A DNA stretch of 64,000 nt from Amycolatopsis acidiphila (GCF_021391495.1 NZ_CP090063.1:2976001-3040000), one strand, 5' to 3'; shown: positions 53,629 through 61,909, counted from the stretch's first letter. Notes: a model not told the origin generated them from the letters alone. Translations and numbers: made by a program.

Positions 53629-54699
53629 GTGTCGGACCACCACCGGACCCCGTCGGGCGCCGTGCGGTCCACGTTCGAGCTGAGCCTGTCCCCGGACAAG
53701 GTGGACGAGCTCCTCGCGATCTGGCGAGCCACCCACGCCGAGCGGGCCAGGGCGCTCGGGGAAAACCACCCCGAGACGCTCAAGGCGGCGCTCCCCGTGG
53801 CGATCTTCGAGCTGATGGCCGGTCGCGCCGGCGAAGCCGAGACGGTCCTGCGGTCACTGCGCAAGAAGCACACCCAGCTCGTCGGCCCGGAACATCCGGA
53901 CACCCTCAACGTCCAGCGCCATCTGGGCACGGCCCTGCGTCAGCTGGGCCGCGACGCCGAGGCCGAGGAGGCCTACCGGGCCGTGCTGGCGGCGGGGGAG
54001 CGGGTCGGCGGCGCACCGTCGCAGTTCGGCGACGAGGTGCGCCATGCGCTGATCGGGCTGCTGGCCGACCAGAACCGGTACGACGAGGTGGTCCCACTCC
54101 AGCGGGAGGTGGTCTCGTTCGCGGAGCGGAACTTCGGTCCCCAGCACGCGGACACGGCGACCGAACGAGCCACGCTCGCCGAGGCGTTGGAGGCCGCGGA
54201 CCGTCCGGAGGAGGCCGTCGCCGCATACAAGGTCGCGCTCGCCGACGCGGAACGAATCCACGGCGCCGACGACCTGCGCACCAGGAACTTGCGCACTCTG
54301 CTCGCCCAGCTGGCGTGCCGGATCGGCGATCCGCACGCGGAACAGGCCCAGCGCGGCGTGGTCGCCGACATGGAACGGCACAACGGCCGGGACGACCCAG
54401 GCACCCTCGTCGCGCGGGCCAACCTGGCCGGGCTGCTGCGTGAGCTGGGCCGGCACGAGGAGGCGGTGGCGCTGTACCGGGAGGTGATCGACGACCACGA
54501 GCGAGTCCTCGGGCCCGACGCGCCCGGCACCCTGTTCACGATGGCCAACTACGGCAAACTGCTCCGCCGACTGGGCCGCGACGCAGACGCCACCGCGCTG
54601 TACCTGGACCTCTTCCCCAAGGCGGAGGCCGTGTTCGGCCCCGACCACGCGGTCACCGCAGACGCGCGCGCGGCCCTGTCGGAGTTCGGCTTCGGTTGA
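53629..54699 (+). CDS. Kinesin-light-chain-type TPR protein
   Basis: A 356-residue all-helical protein. Seven about 42-residue repeats carry the KLC-like hallmark at their ends (LGENHPETL, VGPEHPDTL, FGPQHADTA, NGRDDPGTL, LGPDAPGTL, FGPDHAVTA). No catalytic domain, signal or membrane segment. GTG start 5 bases after the tiny gene B stop. Last gene of the cassette; the terminator follows at 54850. Likely a second sensor or adaptor acting with the CHAT-TPR protein. Confidence 0.88.
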   Translation: MSDHHRTPSGAVRSTFELSLSPDKVDELLAIWRATHAERARALGENHPETLKAALPVAIFELMAGRAGEAETVLRSLRKKHTQLVGPEHPDTLNVQRHLGTALRQLGRDAEAEEAYRAVLAAGERVGGAPSQFGDEVRHALIGLLADQNRYDEVVPLQREVVSFAERNFGPQHADTATERATLAEALEAADRPEEAVAAYKVALADAERIHGADDLRTRNLRTLLAQLACRIGDPHAEQAQRGVVADMERHNGRDDPGTLVARANLAGLLRELGRHEEAVALYREVIDDHERVLGPDAPGTLFTMANYGKLLRRLGRDADATALYLDLFPKAEAVFGPDHAVTADARAALSEFGFG

Positions 54700-54849
54700 C
54701 CGCGGGGAGGGCCTTGCCGGGCAGACCTCGAACCACGTCGACCGTCCCCACGCCGGGCTCCGGCCATGCGCGTCGGCAGGCCCACCAGCTGCACCTTTTT
54801 CGTCCCTCCGTCCACGTTCGGAGGGGCGCTGTTCGGCCGAAGTCGAAAC

Positions 54850-54883
54850 GACGCGGGGCCCGGCTCGCGCCGAGCCCCGCGTC
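54850..54883. terminator. Hairpin between convergent TPR and vdcD genes
   Basis: A perfect 10-base inverted repeat (GACGCGGGGC with GCCCCGCGTC) and a 14-base loop. It lies between the two convergent genes and can serve both strands. Confidence 0.65.
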
Positions 54884-54887
54884 GGTG

Positions 54888-55130
54888 TCAGGCGCGACGG
54901 GGAGGCACCGTAGGAACGACCGGCATCTCTGCGATCGCGGCCGGGTCGACCTTGAACGCCGCGGGGTACGTGGCTGGATCGGACACGTAGGCGGCTTCCG
55001 TGGAGCGCCAGCTGTAGGTGCACGTGCTACACGCGTACATCGTCCACGCCCCCGGGACCGGGGAAGTGGTCAGTACTCGGATCGTGCCGGTGCTGTCGCA
55101 GCGGGCGCAGGTCGTGGGCAGGTCGCTCAT
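54888..55130 (-). CDS. vdcD: VdcD-type small subunit of hydroxyarylic acid decarboxylase
   Basis: An 80-residue zinc-ribbon-like protein (CARCDSTGTIRVL; YACSTCTYSWRSTE) of the VdcD/BsdD family, the third subunit of nonoxidative hydroxyarylate decarboxylases. Its ATG overlaps the vdcC stop. Its exact biochemical role is unclear even in known systems. Confidence 0.88.
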   Translation of the reverse strand: MSDLPTTCARCDSTGTIRVLTTSPVPGAWTMYACSTCTYSWRSTEAAYVSDPATYPAAFKVDPAAIAEMPVVPTVPPRRA

Positions 55131-56542
55131 TTGATCAGTCCTTTGAGGAGGTCTTCCCATTTCTTGGTGTCGGCGGGGGCATCGACCGTCTGGGAGTAGT
55201 GGCCGCGCGTCTCCGGTGCGATCGGCGTGGTCGCGTCGAACACGACCTTGTGCGTGATACCCGCCGGATCCGAGCTCGGGTCCAGCGGTAGCACCGACGC
55301 GTTGGGCACGGTGACGATGTCGTGCTGCGGGTGGAACTTGACCGACATCGCCCACATCACCTGCGCGAGGTTGAACGGGTCGACGGTCTCGTCGACCATG
55401 ATCATCACCTTGCAGTAGCCCAGGCCGTGCGGCGTGGTCATCGCCCGCATGCCCACGGCCTTGGCGAACCCGCCGTAGCGCTGCTTGACCGACACCACCG
55501 CCAGCAGCCCCTGCGTGTACATCGCGTTCACCGCGACGACCTCGGGGAAGTCCTTCTTCAGCTGCTGGTACAGCGGCACGCTCGTGTTGAGGGCGAGCGT
55601 GTAGTCCATCTCGGTCCACGGCATGCCCAGGTACAGGTGCTCGAAGATCGGGTCGGTGCGGTGGGAGACCTTGGTGATCCTGATGACCGGCTGACGGCGC
55701 CCGCCCGAGTAGTGCCCGGTGAACTCGCCGAACGGCCCCTCGATCTCGCGGACACCGGCGAGGATCTCGCCCTCCAGCACCACTTCCGCACCCCACGGCA
55801 CGTCGAGCCCGGTCAGCGGCGCCTTCGCGATGCGGTAGGGCTCGCCCTGGATCGCGCCCGCCATCTCGTACTCGGACTGCTCATAGGTCAGCGGCATCCC
55901 ACTGACCGTGGTCATCACCGGGTCGTTGCCGATCGCGATCGCGACCGGCAGGTTCTCCCCGCGCTCCTCCGCGGCGCGCAGGTGCAGGCCGATGTCGTGC
56001 GTCGGCAGCGGCTGGATGCCCAGCGTGGCCTTGTCCTTGACCTGGATCCGGTAGATCCCGGCGTTCTGCTTGCCGAAGTGATCGGGGTCGTCGGGGTCAC
56101 GGCTGACCACGACGGCCTTGTCGATGTAGGTGCCCACGTCGTAGCGGTTGAGCCGGAACAGCGGGAGCAGCTGGAACAGGTCGATGCCCTCGTCGATGGT
56201 GTGCTCCTGCCACGGCGCGTCGTCGCGGCGCTCGGCGGGCACCGGGTAGTCGTCCCAGCGCCGGGCGAACTCGAAGAACTGCTCCTTCACCGGGGTGTCC
56301 TTGTCCATCCCCAGCATCAGTGCGTGGTTTGGCCACGAGCCGACGACGTTCAATGCGACGCGGCCGCGTCGGTAGCCGTGGATGTTGTCGAACAACAGCG
56401 CGGGACCGCGGTCGGTGAGGTTCGGCACGGCGCGTGCGGCCGCGCTCAGATCTGGCTCGGGGTGTACTGGGTCGGTGTGTTTGAGCAGCTGTCCCTCTTC
56501 TTCCAGAACAGACAGAAACTCGCGCAGATCGCGATAGGGCAT
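55127..56542 (-). CDS. vdcC: VdcC, UbiD-family hydroxyarylic acid (vanillate) decarboxylase
   Basis: A 471-residue UbiD-family decarboxylase that uses prenylated FMN made by its UbiX partner. Motifs seen are REFLSVLEEEGQLLKH, FGKQNAGIYRIQVKD, the catalytic stretch EIEGPFGEFTGHYSG (E-R-E network) and FKTEMDY-like PWTEMDYTLALN. The gene set vdcBCD converts vanillate to guaiacol or 4-hydroxybenzoate to phenol in streptomycetes and bacilli. Its exact aromatic acid cannot be read from sequence. It lies 3 bases after vdcB. Confidence 0.93.
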   Translation of the reverse strand: MPYRDLREFLSVLEEEGQLLKHTDPVHPEPDLSAAARAVPNLTDRGPALLFDNIHGYRRGRVALNVVGSWPNHALMLGMDKDTPVKEQFFEFARRWDDYPVPAERRDDAPWQEHTIDEGIDLFQLLPLFRLNRYDVGTYIDKAVVVSRDPDDPDHFGKQNAGIYRIQVKDKATLGIQPLPTHDIGLHLRAAEERGENLPVAIAIGNDPVMTTVSGMPLTYEQSEYEMAGAIQGEPYRIAKAPLTGLDVPWGAEVVLEGEILAGVREIEGPFGEFTGHYSGGRRQPVIRITKVSHRTDPIFEHLYLGMPWTEMDYTLALNTSVPLYQQLKKDFPEVVAVNAMYTQGLLAVVSVKQRYGGFAKAVGMRAMTTPHGLGYCKVMIMVDETVDPFNLAQVMWAMSVKFHPQHDIVTVPNASVLPLDPSSDPAGITHKVVFDATTPIAPETRGHYSQTVDAPADTKKWEDLLKGLIK

Positions 56543-56545
56543 GGT

Positions 56546-57133
56546 TCAGTTCCTTTCTGTTAGCCGGGCTCTCGCGTCGAACCCGGTCCACCGCCGGGCG
56601 GTGGGCAGCTCCAGGCCGAACTGGTCGAGGGTCCGCGCGACGATGTGGTCGACGATGTCGCCGACGTCGGCCGGCTCGTTGTAGAACGCCGGCATTGGCG
56701 GCAAGATGACGGCGCCCAGTCGGGCCAGGTCGAGCATGTTTTCGAGGTGAATGGGGGACAGCGGGGTCTCCCGGGCCAACAGGACCAGCGGTCGCCGCTC
56801 TTTGAGCGTGACGTCGGCGGCTCGGCCGACCAGGCCGTCGCCGTAACCGGTGCGGATACCCGCCAACGTTTTCATGCTGCACGGCGCCACGATCATGCCG
56901 TCGGTGCGGAAGGAACCGCTGGAGATGAGGGCCCCCTGATCGTCGGGGTTATACGCGGCTGTCGCCAGCTTTCCGACTTCCCGTGGTGTGTAGGGGGTTT
57001 CGTGCGCGATGGTGGCTCTGGCCCAGCGGCTGATCACCAGGTGGGTTTCCACGTCCAGCTCCCGGAGCACCTCGAGCAGCCGGATCCCGAACACGGCGCC
57101 GGTTGCGCCGGTCATCGCTACGACGAGCTTCAC
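56546..57133 (-). CDS. vdcB: VdcB, UbiX-type flavin prenyltransferase
   Basis: A 195-residue UbiX/Pad1 family flavin prenyltransferase that joins dimethylallyl phosphate to FMN for the UbiD partner. The family motifs are VVAMTGATGAVFGIRLLEVL, SGSFRTDGMIVAPCSMKTLA, DVTLKERRPLVLLARETPLS and the ILPPMPAFYN segment. It is the first gene of the vdcBCD operon, opposite a MarR regulator. Confidence 0.94.
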   Translation of the reverse strand: MKLVVAMTGATGAVFGIRLLEVLRELDVETHLVISRWARATIAHETPYTPREVGKLATAAYNPDDQGALISSGSFRTDGMIVAPCSMKTLAGIRTGYGDGLVGRAADVTLKERRPLVLLARETPLSPIHLENMLDLARLGAVILPPMPAFYNEPADVGDIVDHIVARTLDQFGLELPTARRWTGFDARARLTERN

Positions 57134-57151
57134 CTGATGCCTCCTCGATAT

Positions 57152-57167
57152 AGGACGTGTACGTCCT
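57152..57167 (+). promoter_or_regulatory. MarR operator in the vdc promoter region
   Basis: AGGACGT-GT-ACGTCCT, a 7-base inverted repeat with a 2-base centre. A second half-site ACGTCCT lies at 57193-57199. They sit between vdcB and the divergent MarR gene and probably bind that regulator. Confidence 0.7.
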
Positions 57168-57217
57168 TTCTCTTCGACGATATGCTCCGTGCACGTCCTG
57201 TTTCAAGGGGTGGAAGG

Positions 57218-57676
57218 GTGAAGAGAGTGGTGTCACAGGAACCTGTGCCGTCGGCGGTGGCGACCGCGGTAACCGGGCTCGGGCACTTGTCCCGACGACT
57301 GCACCAGGTCTACACCCGGCGCTGGCAAGAGCAGCTGGGCGACGAGGTGACCGGCCCACAGTTCAACGTCCTCGGCGTCCTGCACACTCAGGGGCCGATG
57401 GACCAACGCACGTTGAGTGAAATCTCGAGCCTCGACAAGTCGACGGCTGCGCCGGTGATCGAGCGGCTGCGCCGACGAGGGCTGCTGGAAGTCAGCAGGG
57501 ACGACACCGATCGGCGGCGCAAGGTGCTCGTCCTCACCGATCAGGGCCGCGAACTCGTGGAACGGCTGGCACCGATCGTGGTGTCAGTCGCAGAAGGGAT
57601 GCTGGCCGGCATCACCGCGGCGGAGCGTGCAAAGTTGTTGGAGCTGCTCGGAAGAGTCGCCCGCCCGAGCGGTTGA
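57218..57676 (+). CDS. MarR-family regulator of the vdc operon
   Basis: A 152-residue MarR regulator (QVYTRRWQEQLGDEVTGPQF; LDKSTAAPVIERLRRRGLLE; DDTDRRRKVLVLTDQGREL). The GTG at 57218, behind AAGGGG, is preferred. Divergent from vdcBCD with two ACGTCCT-type sites between; phenolic-acid-responsive MarR repressors (PadR/HcaR-like in role) are the usual controllers of such decarboxylases. Confidence 0.9.
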   Translation: MKRVVSQEPVPSAVATAVTGLGHLSRRLHQVYTRRWQEQLGDEVTGPQFNVLGVLHTQGPMDQRTLSEISSLDKSTAAPVIERLRRRGLLEVSRDDTDRRRKVLVLTDQGRELVERLAPIVVSVAEGMLAGITAAERAKLLELLGRVARPSG

Positions 57677-57847
57677 CTGTGCCCGGGTCGCACGACACCG
57701 CATCCCCTGGGACGCGGGGCGTGATCGTTCACCAGGTGGCCGCTGCAGAAGCTCAATCTTCACGGGCTGGTCGCTCATCGGGAAACCACGCGTTCCTGAC
57801 AGCTTCATGACGCCGGCTAATGGTGGCCGGTTTGCTACTCGCGGGGT

Positions 57848-58396
57848 TTGAGCGAAGCCCCACCTGTGCTACCTGCCCGCAAGCGCTACCCCTGCCTGAG
57901 GGAAAACACCAACGACAAAGTTGGTTCGCGTTCGCTCAAGACTACGGCGACAAGAAGTGGATCACGGCGGCCGCGAAGTCGTGGGCGGGCAACGCCGACG
58001 CGCCGGCCACCGCTAGACGGAGTGCTTTATTACGCAGGCTTGCGGTCAGACGAGGCGGCAATGCTGCGAAAGGGAGGTCTCGCTCTCCCCGGCACGGACG
58101 GACACCGGAACTCGGCGCGGTCGGCGGCAGCTCAACAGCGGGGAGGGGAGAATGTGCCGGGCCCGTGCGCGCCACAGCTCACTGCGCTTCTCCACAAGCA
58201 TTTGGAGCGGTTCGGAACCGCGTCTGACGGCCGGTTGTTCCGCAGCCTGGCCGGGGGACTCGACAGTGCGGGCCTGCCGTTCACCCAGGTCGCGGAGTGG
58301 GCCGGGCATTTGGCCGCCAGGAGGCGGGCGCCCGAGAGCGCATCGAGCGGGCTGTCGACACTGACGAGCGGGACCGCGAATAGACCGCGGATGCTC
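57848..58396 (+). pseudogene. Remnant of a tyrosine-recombinase integrase
   Basis: Fragments of a phage/ICE integrase in more than one frame: DGVLYYAGLRSDEAAMLR (box I with Arg in AGLR), CAPQLTALLHKHLERFGTAS, GRLFRSLAGG, VAEWAGH (box II region), and in a shifted frame ERIERAVDTDERDRE with a stop at 58394-58396. The active-site tyrosine region is damaged and no start is seen. It ends about 100 bases from the 3' end of a tRNA gene, the classic attachment position. It marks a decayed integration event. 57677-57847 shows nothing else that I can name. Confidence 0.6.
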
Positions 58397-58436
58397 GAAG
58401 ACGGCCGTTGATGGCCGGACACTGCCGGACAATCAA

Positions 58437-58475
58437 GATCGCCCCTCGCCCTGTTCTTGCAGATGAGGGGCGATC
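58437..58475 (-). terminator. Hairpin downstream of the tRNA gene
   Basis: A perfect 11-base inverted repeat (GATCGCCCCTC with GAGGGGCGATC), 17-base loop, 19 bases past the 3' end of the minus-strand tRNA. A likely terminator. Confidence 0.7.
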
Positions 58476-58493
58476 AGAGGAGGTCAGATGCTG

Positions 58494-58567
58494 TGCCCCC
58501 GGTGAGATTCGAACTCACACTGGACGGGTTTTGAATCCGTTGCCTCTGCCGGTTGGGCTACGGGGGC
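58494..58567 (-). tRNA. tRNA with CAA anticodon (Leu), short variable arm
   Basis: The cloverleaf reads on the minus strand: acceptor GCCCCCG pairing with CGGGGGC; a D arm with GCC/GGC stem; an anticodon arm ACGGA/CCCGT around the loop TTCAAAA, giving CAA (reads UUG, leucine); a T arm GTGAG/CTCAC with loop TTCGAAT. The discriminator is A and CCA is not encoded. The variable region is only 5 bases, where bacterial tRNA-Leu normally has a long arm, and the last anticodon-stem pair is A-C. The anticodon is clear; charging identity is less sure. Confidence 0.85.
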
Positions 58568-58657
58568 GGCGCCGCCAGACTCTACGCGTACCGGGAGGGG
58601 CCTGGACGGGCGGGGGTAGCCCTCAGTAACGGGTGCTTACACCGGTTCGGCTGTTTA

Positions 58658-58669
58658 CACCACGTGGTG
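58658..58669 (+). promoter_or_regulatory. 12-base palindrome upstream of pdtaR
   Basis: CACCACGTGGTG, a perfect palindrome in the 193-base gap between the tRNA and the response regulator gene, about 90 bases before the GTG start. A possible operator; the binding protein is unknown. Confidence 0.45.
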
Positions 58670-58760
58670 AACGCCATCTCAGGTTCTGGATCGTTCCCGG
58701 TAGGCTCGTCTATGGCAGTACGCCGCAGTCCCATTCCGTCGAGCACGCAGGAGGACCCCG

Positions 58761-59378
58761 GTGACCGAACAGGCTACCGAGGCCAACGGTGTCGCCACCG
58801 AGCCGCAGCGTCGGGTGCTCGTCGCCGAAGACGAAGCACTCATCCGGCTTGACCTGGTCGAGATGTTGCGCGAAGAGGGTTACCAGGTGGTGGGTGAGGC
58901 AGGCGACGGCGAGGAGGCCATCAAGCTCGCCGCCGAGCTCAAGCCCGACTTGGTGATCCTGGACGTCAAGATGCCCAAGCTGGACGGCATCGAGGCGGCC
59001 GCGAAGATCACCGGCGACCGGGTCGCACCCGTTGTCATCCTCACCGCGTTCAGCCAGCGTGACCTGGTCGAACGCGCCCGCGACGCGGGCACCATGGCCT
59101 ACCTGGTCAAACCCTTCGCCAAGCGGGACCTCGTCCCGGCCATCGAGCTCGCCATCAGCCGGTTCTCCGAGCTGCAGGCACTCGAGGCCGAGGTCGCGGG
59201 GCTCACCGACCGCCTGGAGACGCGCAAGATCATCGACCGGGCGAAGGGCCTGCTGATGAGCAGGCAGGGCCTCACCGAGCCCGACGCCTTCCGCTGGATC
59301 CAGCGCACCGCGATGGACCGGCGCACCACGATGAAGGCGGTCGCGGAGGCCGTGGTGGAGAGCATCGGCCAACGTTAG
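58761..59378 (+). CDS. pdtaR: PdtaR-like ANTAR response regulator
   Basis: A 205-residue response regulator with an N-terminal receiver (VLVAEDEALIRLDLVEML, phospho-Asp in LVILDVKMPKLDG, Lys in YLVKPFAKRDL), a coiled linker and a C-terminal ANTAR RNA-binding domain (ETRKIIDRAKGLLMSRQG; DAFRWIQRTAMDRRTTMKAV). ANTAR proteins bind paired RNA hairpins to stop premature termination. GTG start behind GCAGGAGGA. The cognate kinase (PdtaS) is not in the window. The liv operon follows. Confidence 0.94.
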   Translation: MTEQATEANGVATEPQRRVLVAEDEALIRLDLVEMLREEGYQVVGEAGDGEEAIKLAAELKPDLVILDVKMPKLDGIEAAAKITGDRVAPVVILTAFSQRDLVERARDAGTMAYLVKPFAKRDLVPAIELAISRFSELQALEAEVAGLTDRLETRKIIDRAKGLLMSRQGLTEPDAFRWIQRTAMDRRTTMKAVAEAVVESIGQR

Positions 59379-59421
59379 TCGATTAACCCGCTCGGACGAG
59401 CGGTTCATTACTGGTTGTTAT

Positions 59422-59452
59422 CACCCGGTTGTCGCTATCCGGCAACCGGGTG
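59422..59452 (+). terminator. Hairpin after pdtaR
   Basis: A perfect 10-base inverted repeat (CACCCGGTTG with CAACCGGGTG) and an 11-base loop, 44 bases past the pdtaR stop. Probably its terminator. As the hairpin is upstream of the liv operon and next to an ANTAR regulator gene, an antitermination role is also conceivable. Confidence 0.6.
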
Positions 59453-59617
59453 TAAACCGTGCATGAATTCTTGCAGCGACCGTCACGATGTGGATACAAG
59501 ACAGCGGGTGACGCTGTGCAACCCGATGCCGTGCGGCTACGTTTTGCGGCCAGTCAGGTTCCCGCGAAAGGGGACAGCCGCGCACCTGGGCGGCAGACCG
59601 GCATTGGGAGGAAACGA

Positions 59618-60820
59618 GTGTCAAGAGCACGACTCACCGGAGTCATCGTGCTGGCGGCCGCGGCATCGCTCGCCCTGGGCGCTTGCGCGGCGCGGGACAA
59701 CAGCAGCTCGTCGGGTACCGCGACCGGATCGGCCGCAGCCCCGTCGCAGGCCGCCAACGCGGCCAACCCGGCCGGCGACGGCAAGGCCGTCTGCTCGGGC
59801 GTCTCCCTGGCGTACGCGGGCACGATCAACGGAGCGAGCGCGGCGCTGGGGCAGAACATCCTGCGTGGCGCCGACCTGGCCGTGAAGCAGCACAACCAGG
59901 CCAACCCGAACTGCCAGGTGACCCTCAAGCAGTTCGACACGCAGGGCAAGCCCGACCAGGCGCCCGGCATCGTGACCCAGGTCGTCAGCGAGGCCGACAT
60001 CATCGGCGTCGTCGGCCTCCCGTTCTCGGGTGAGTCGAAGGCCGCGGGCAACCTGTTCAACCAGGCCGGCCTCGTCACGATCTCGCCGTCGGCGACCAAC
60101 CCGGCGCTGGCCGACAACGGCTGGAAGACCTTCTTCCGGGGCATGGGCAACGACGCGGTGCAGGGCCCGGCCGCGGCCAAGTTCCTGACCGACACCCTCA
60201 AGGCCAACAAGGTCTGCGTCATCCAGGACGACTCCGACTACGGCACCGGGCTGGCCAGCCAGGTGAGCCAGGCGCTGGGCGCCAAGGCCACCTGCCAGGA
60301 CAAGGTGAAGACAGGGCAGACCGACTTCTCCGCGGTGGTCAACAAGATCGCCACCGAGAGCCCGGACGCGGTCTTCTACGCCGGGTACTACCCCGAGGCG
60401 GGCCCGTTCGCCCAGCAGCTCAACGACAAGGGCGTGACGGCGAAGTTCGTCGGGCCGGACGGCGTGAAGGACCCCGAGTTCGTCAAGGGCGCCGGTTCGG
60501 GCGCGAACAACGCCTACTTCACCTGCCCCTGCGTCCCGGAGGACAACTTCAAGGACTTCACCGCCGCCTTCAAGTCGACCGAGGGCGCGGACCCTGGCAC
60601 GTACTCGCCGGAAGGCTATGACGTCACGACGATCATGCTGAAGGGCATCGACTCGGGTATCAAGGACCGGGCCGGCCTGCTCAACTTCGTCAAGAACTAC
60701 GACGGTCAGGGCCTGACCAAGAAGTTCAAGTGGAACGACAAGGGCGAGCTGTCCGACACTCCCGTCTGGAGCTACCGGGTGGAGAACGGGAAGATCGTGA
60801 ACAACGGCCAGATCAGCTAG
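59618..60820 (+). CDS. livJ: Branched-chain amino-acid ABC transporter, substrate-binding lipoprotein
   Basis: A 400-residue solute-binding protein (type I periplasmic fold, Leu/Ile/Val family). The lipobox is LALGACAA; a Ser/Thr/Ala linker follows. The domain starts VCSGVSLAYAGTINGASAAL and contains VVGLPFSGESKAAG and YDVTTIMLKGID. GTG start with GGGAGGAAACGA ribosome binding site. First gene of livJHMGF. Delivers branched-chain amino acids or similar compounds to LivHM. Confidence 0.93.
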   Translation: MSRARLTGVIVLAAAASLALGACAARDNSSSSGTATGSAAAPSQAANAANPAGDGKAVCSGVSLAYAGTINGASAALGQNILRGADLAVKQHNQANPNCQVTLKQFDTQGKPDQAPGIVTQVVSEADIIGVVGLPFSGESKAAGNLFNQAGLVTISPSATNPALADNGWKTFFRGMGNDAVQGPAAAKFLTDTLKANKVCVIQDDSDYGTGLASQVSQALGAKATCQDKVKTGQTDFSAVVNKIATESPDAVFYAGYYPEAGPFAQQLNDKGVTAKFVGPDGVKDPEFVKGAGSGANNAYFTCPCVPEDNFKDFTAAFKSTEGADPGTYSPEGYDVTTIMLKGIDSGIKDRAGLLNFVKNYDGQGLTKKFKWNDKGELSDTPVWSYRVENGKIVNNGQIS

Positions 60821-60840
60821 CCACATCCGACCGACGACGG

Positions 60841-60871
60841 GCATGCACGCGGCCGACCGCCGCGTGCATGC
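60841..60871 (+). terminator. Hairpin between livJ and livH
   Basis: A perfect 12-base inverted repeat (GCATGCACGCGG with CCGCGTGCATGC) and a 7-base loop, 20 bases after livJ. There is no T run. Such hairpins often protect or attenuate, giving more binding protein than permease. Confidence 0.75.
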
Positions 60872-60901
60872 CTGATCCGTACCCGGGAATAGAGTGAATC
60901 C

Positions 60902-61909
60902 TTGAACCCCGCGATGACCGCAACATTCGTACACGCCCAGGGCTGGATCCAGTTCGACGTCCACGGGCTGGCCACGCAGTTCTGGAACAACACCATCGAC
61001 GGCCTGGCGCAGGGTGGCATCTACGCCCTCATCGCGCTGGGCTACACGCTCGTCTACGGCGTGCTCAAGCTGATCAACTTCGCGCACTCCGAGGTGTTCG
61101 TGGTCGGCGCCTTCGCCACCTGGATCACCTTCTACCTGCTGGGCTTCCGCACCGGCGCGACCCCTGACCTGTCGGCGGTCGAGATCATCCTCTACCTGGC
61201 GATCGCCGGGATCGCGGCGATGGCGGTGTCGGGGGCGACCGCGGTGGCGCTCGAGCGCGTCGCCTACCGCCCGCTGCGCAACCGCAACGCGCCGCGCCTG
61301 GTCTTCCTGATCACCGCGATCGGTGCCTCGTTCGCGCTCCAGCAGACCCTGAAGCTGATCTTCGGCCTGAACCAGCAGCCGCAGATCCGGCTCCTGCAGC
61401 CGGAGCCGCTGTTCAAGCTCTTCGGCGCCTCGGTGACGAACATCCACGTCATCCTGGTCGTGGCCGCGGTGGTGCTGTGGTTCGTGGCGGACTACTTCGT
61501 CAACAAGACCCGCCTCGGCCGCGGTATCCGTGCCGTCGCGCAGGATCCGGACACCGCGACGCTGATGGGCGTGAACAAGGAGCGCGTCATCATCGTGACG
61601 TTCCTGGTGGGCGGGCTGCTCGCCGGCGCCGCCGCGATGTTCTACATGATGCGCATCCCGCAGGGCGCCATCTACAACGGTGGCTTCCTGCTGGGGATCA
61701 AGGCGTTCGCCGCGGCGGTGCTGGGCGGTATCGGCAACCTGCGCGGGGCGTTGCTGGGCGGGCTGGTGCTCGGCCTGGTCGAGAACTACGGGCAGTCGCT
61801 GTTCGGCGGCGGCTGGAAGGACGTGGTCGCCTTCGTGGTGCTCGTGATCGTGCTGATGTTCCGGCCGACCGGGATTCTGGGCGAGTCGCTGGGGAAGGCA
61901 CGGGTATGA
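60902..61909 (+). CDS. livH: LivH branched-chain amino-acid permease
   Basis: A 335-residue inner-membrane permease of the BPD_transp_2 family, about eight helices. Motifs: GLAQGGIYALIALGYTLVYG, INFAHSEVFVVGAF, RAVAQDPDTATLMGVNKERV (the EAA-like coupling loop) and LGGIGNLRGALLGG. A TTG at 60902 or an ATG at 60914 may be the start; neither has a strong ribosome site. Overlaps livM by 4 bases. Confidence 0.93.
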   Translation: MNPAMTATFVHAQGWIQFDVHGLATQFWNNTIDGLAQGGIYALIALGYTLVYGVLKLINFAHSEVFVVGAFATWITFYLLGFRTGATPDLSAVEIILYLAIAGIAAMAVSGATAVALERVAYRPLRNRNAPRLVFLITAIGASFALQQTLKLIFGLNQQPQIRLLQPEPLFKLFGASVTNIHVILVVAAVVLWFVADYFVNKTRLGRGIRAVAQDPDTATLMGVNKERVIIVTFLVGGLLAGAAAMFYMMRIPQGAIYNGGFLLGIKAFAAAVLGGIGNLRGALLGGLVLGLVENYGQSLFGGGWKDVVAFVVLVIVLMFRPTGILGESLGKARV

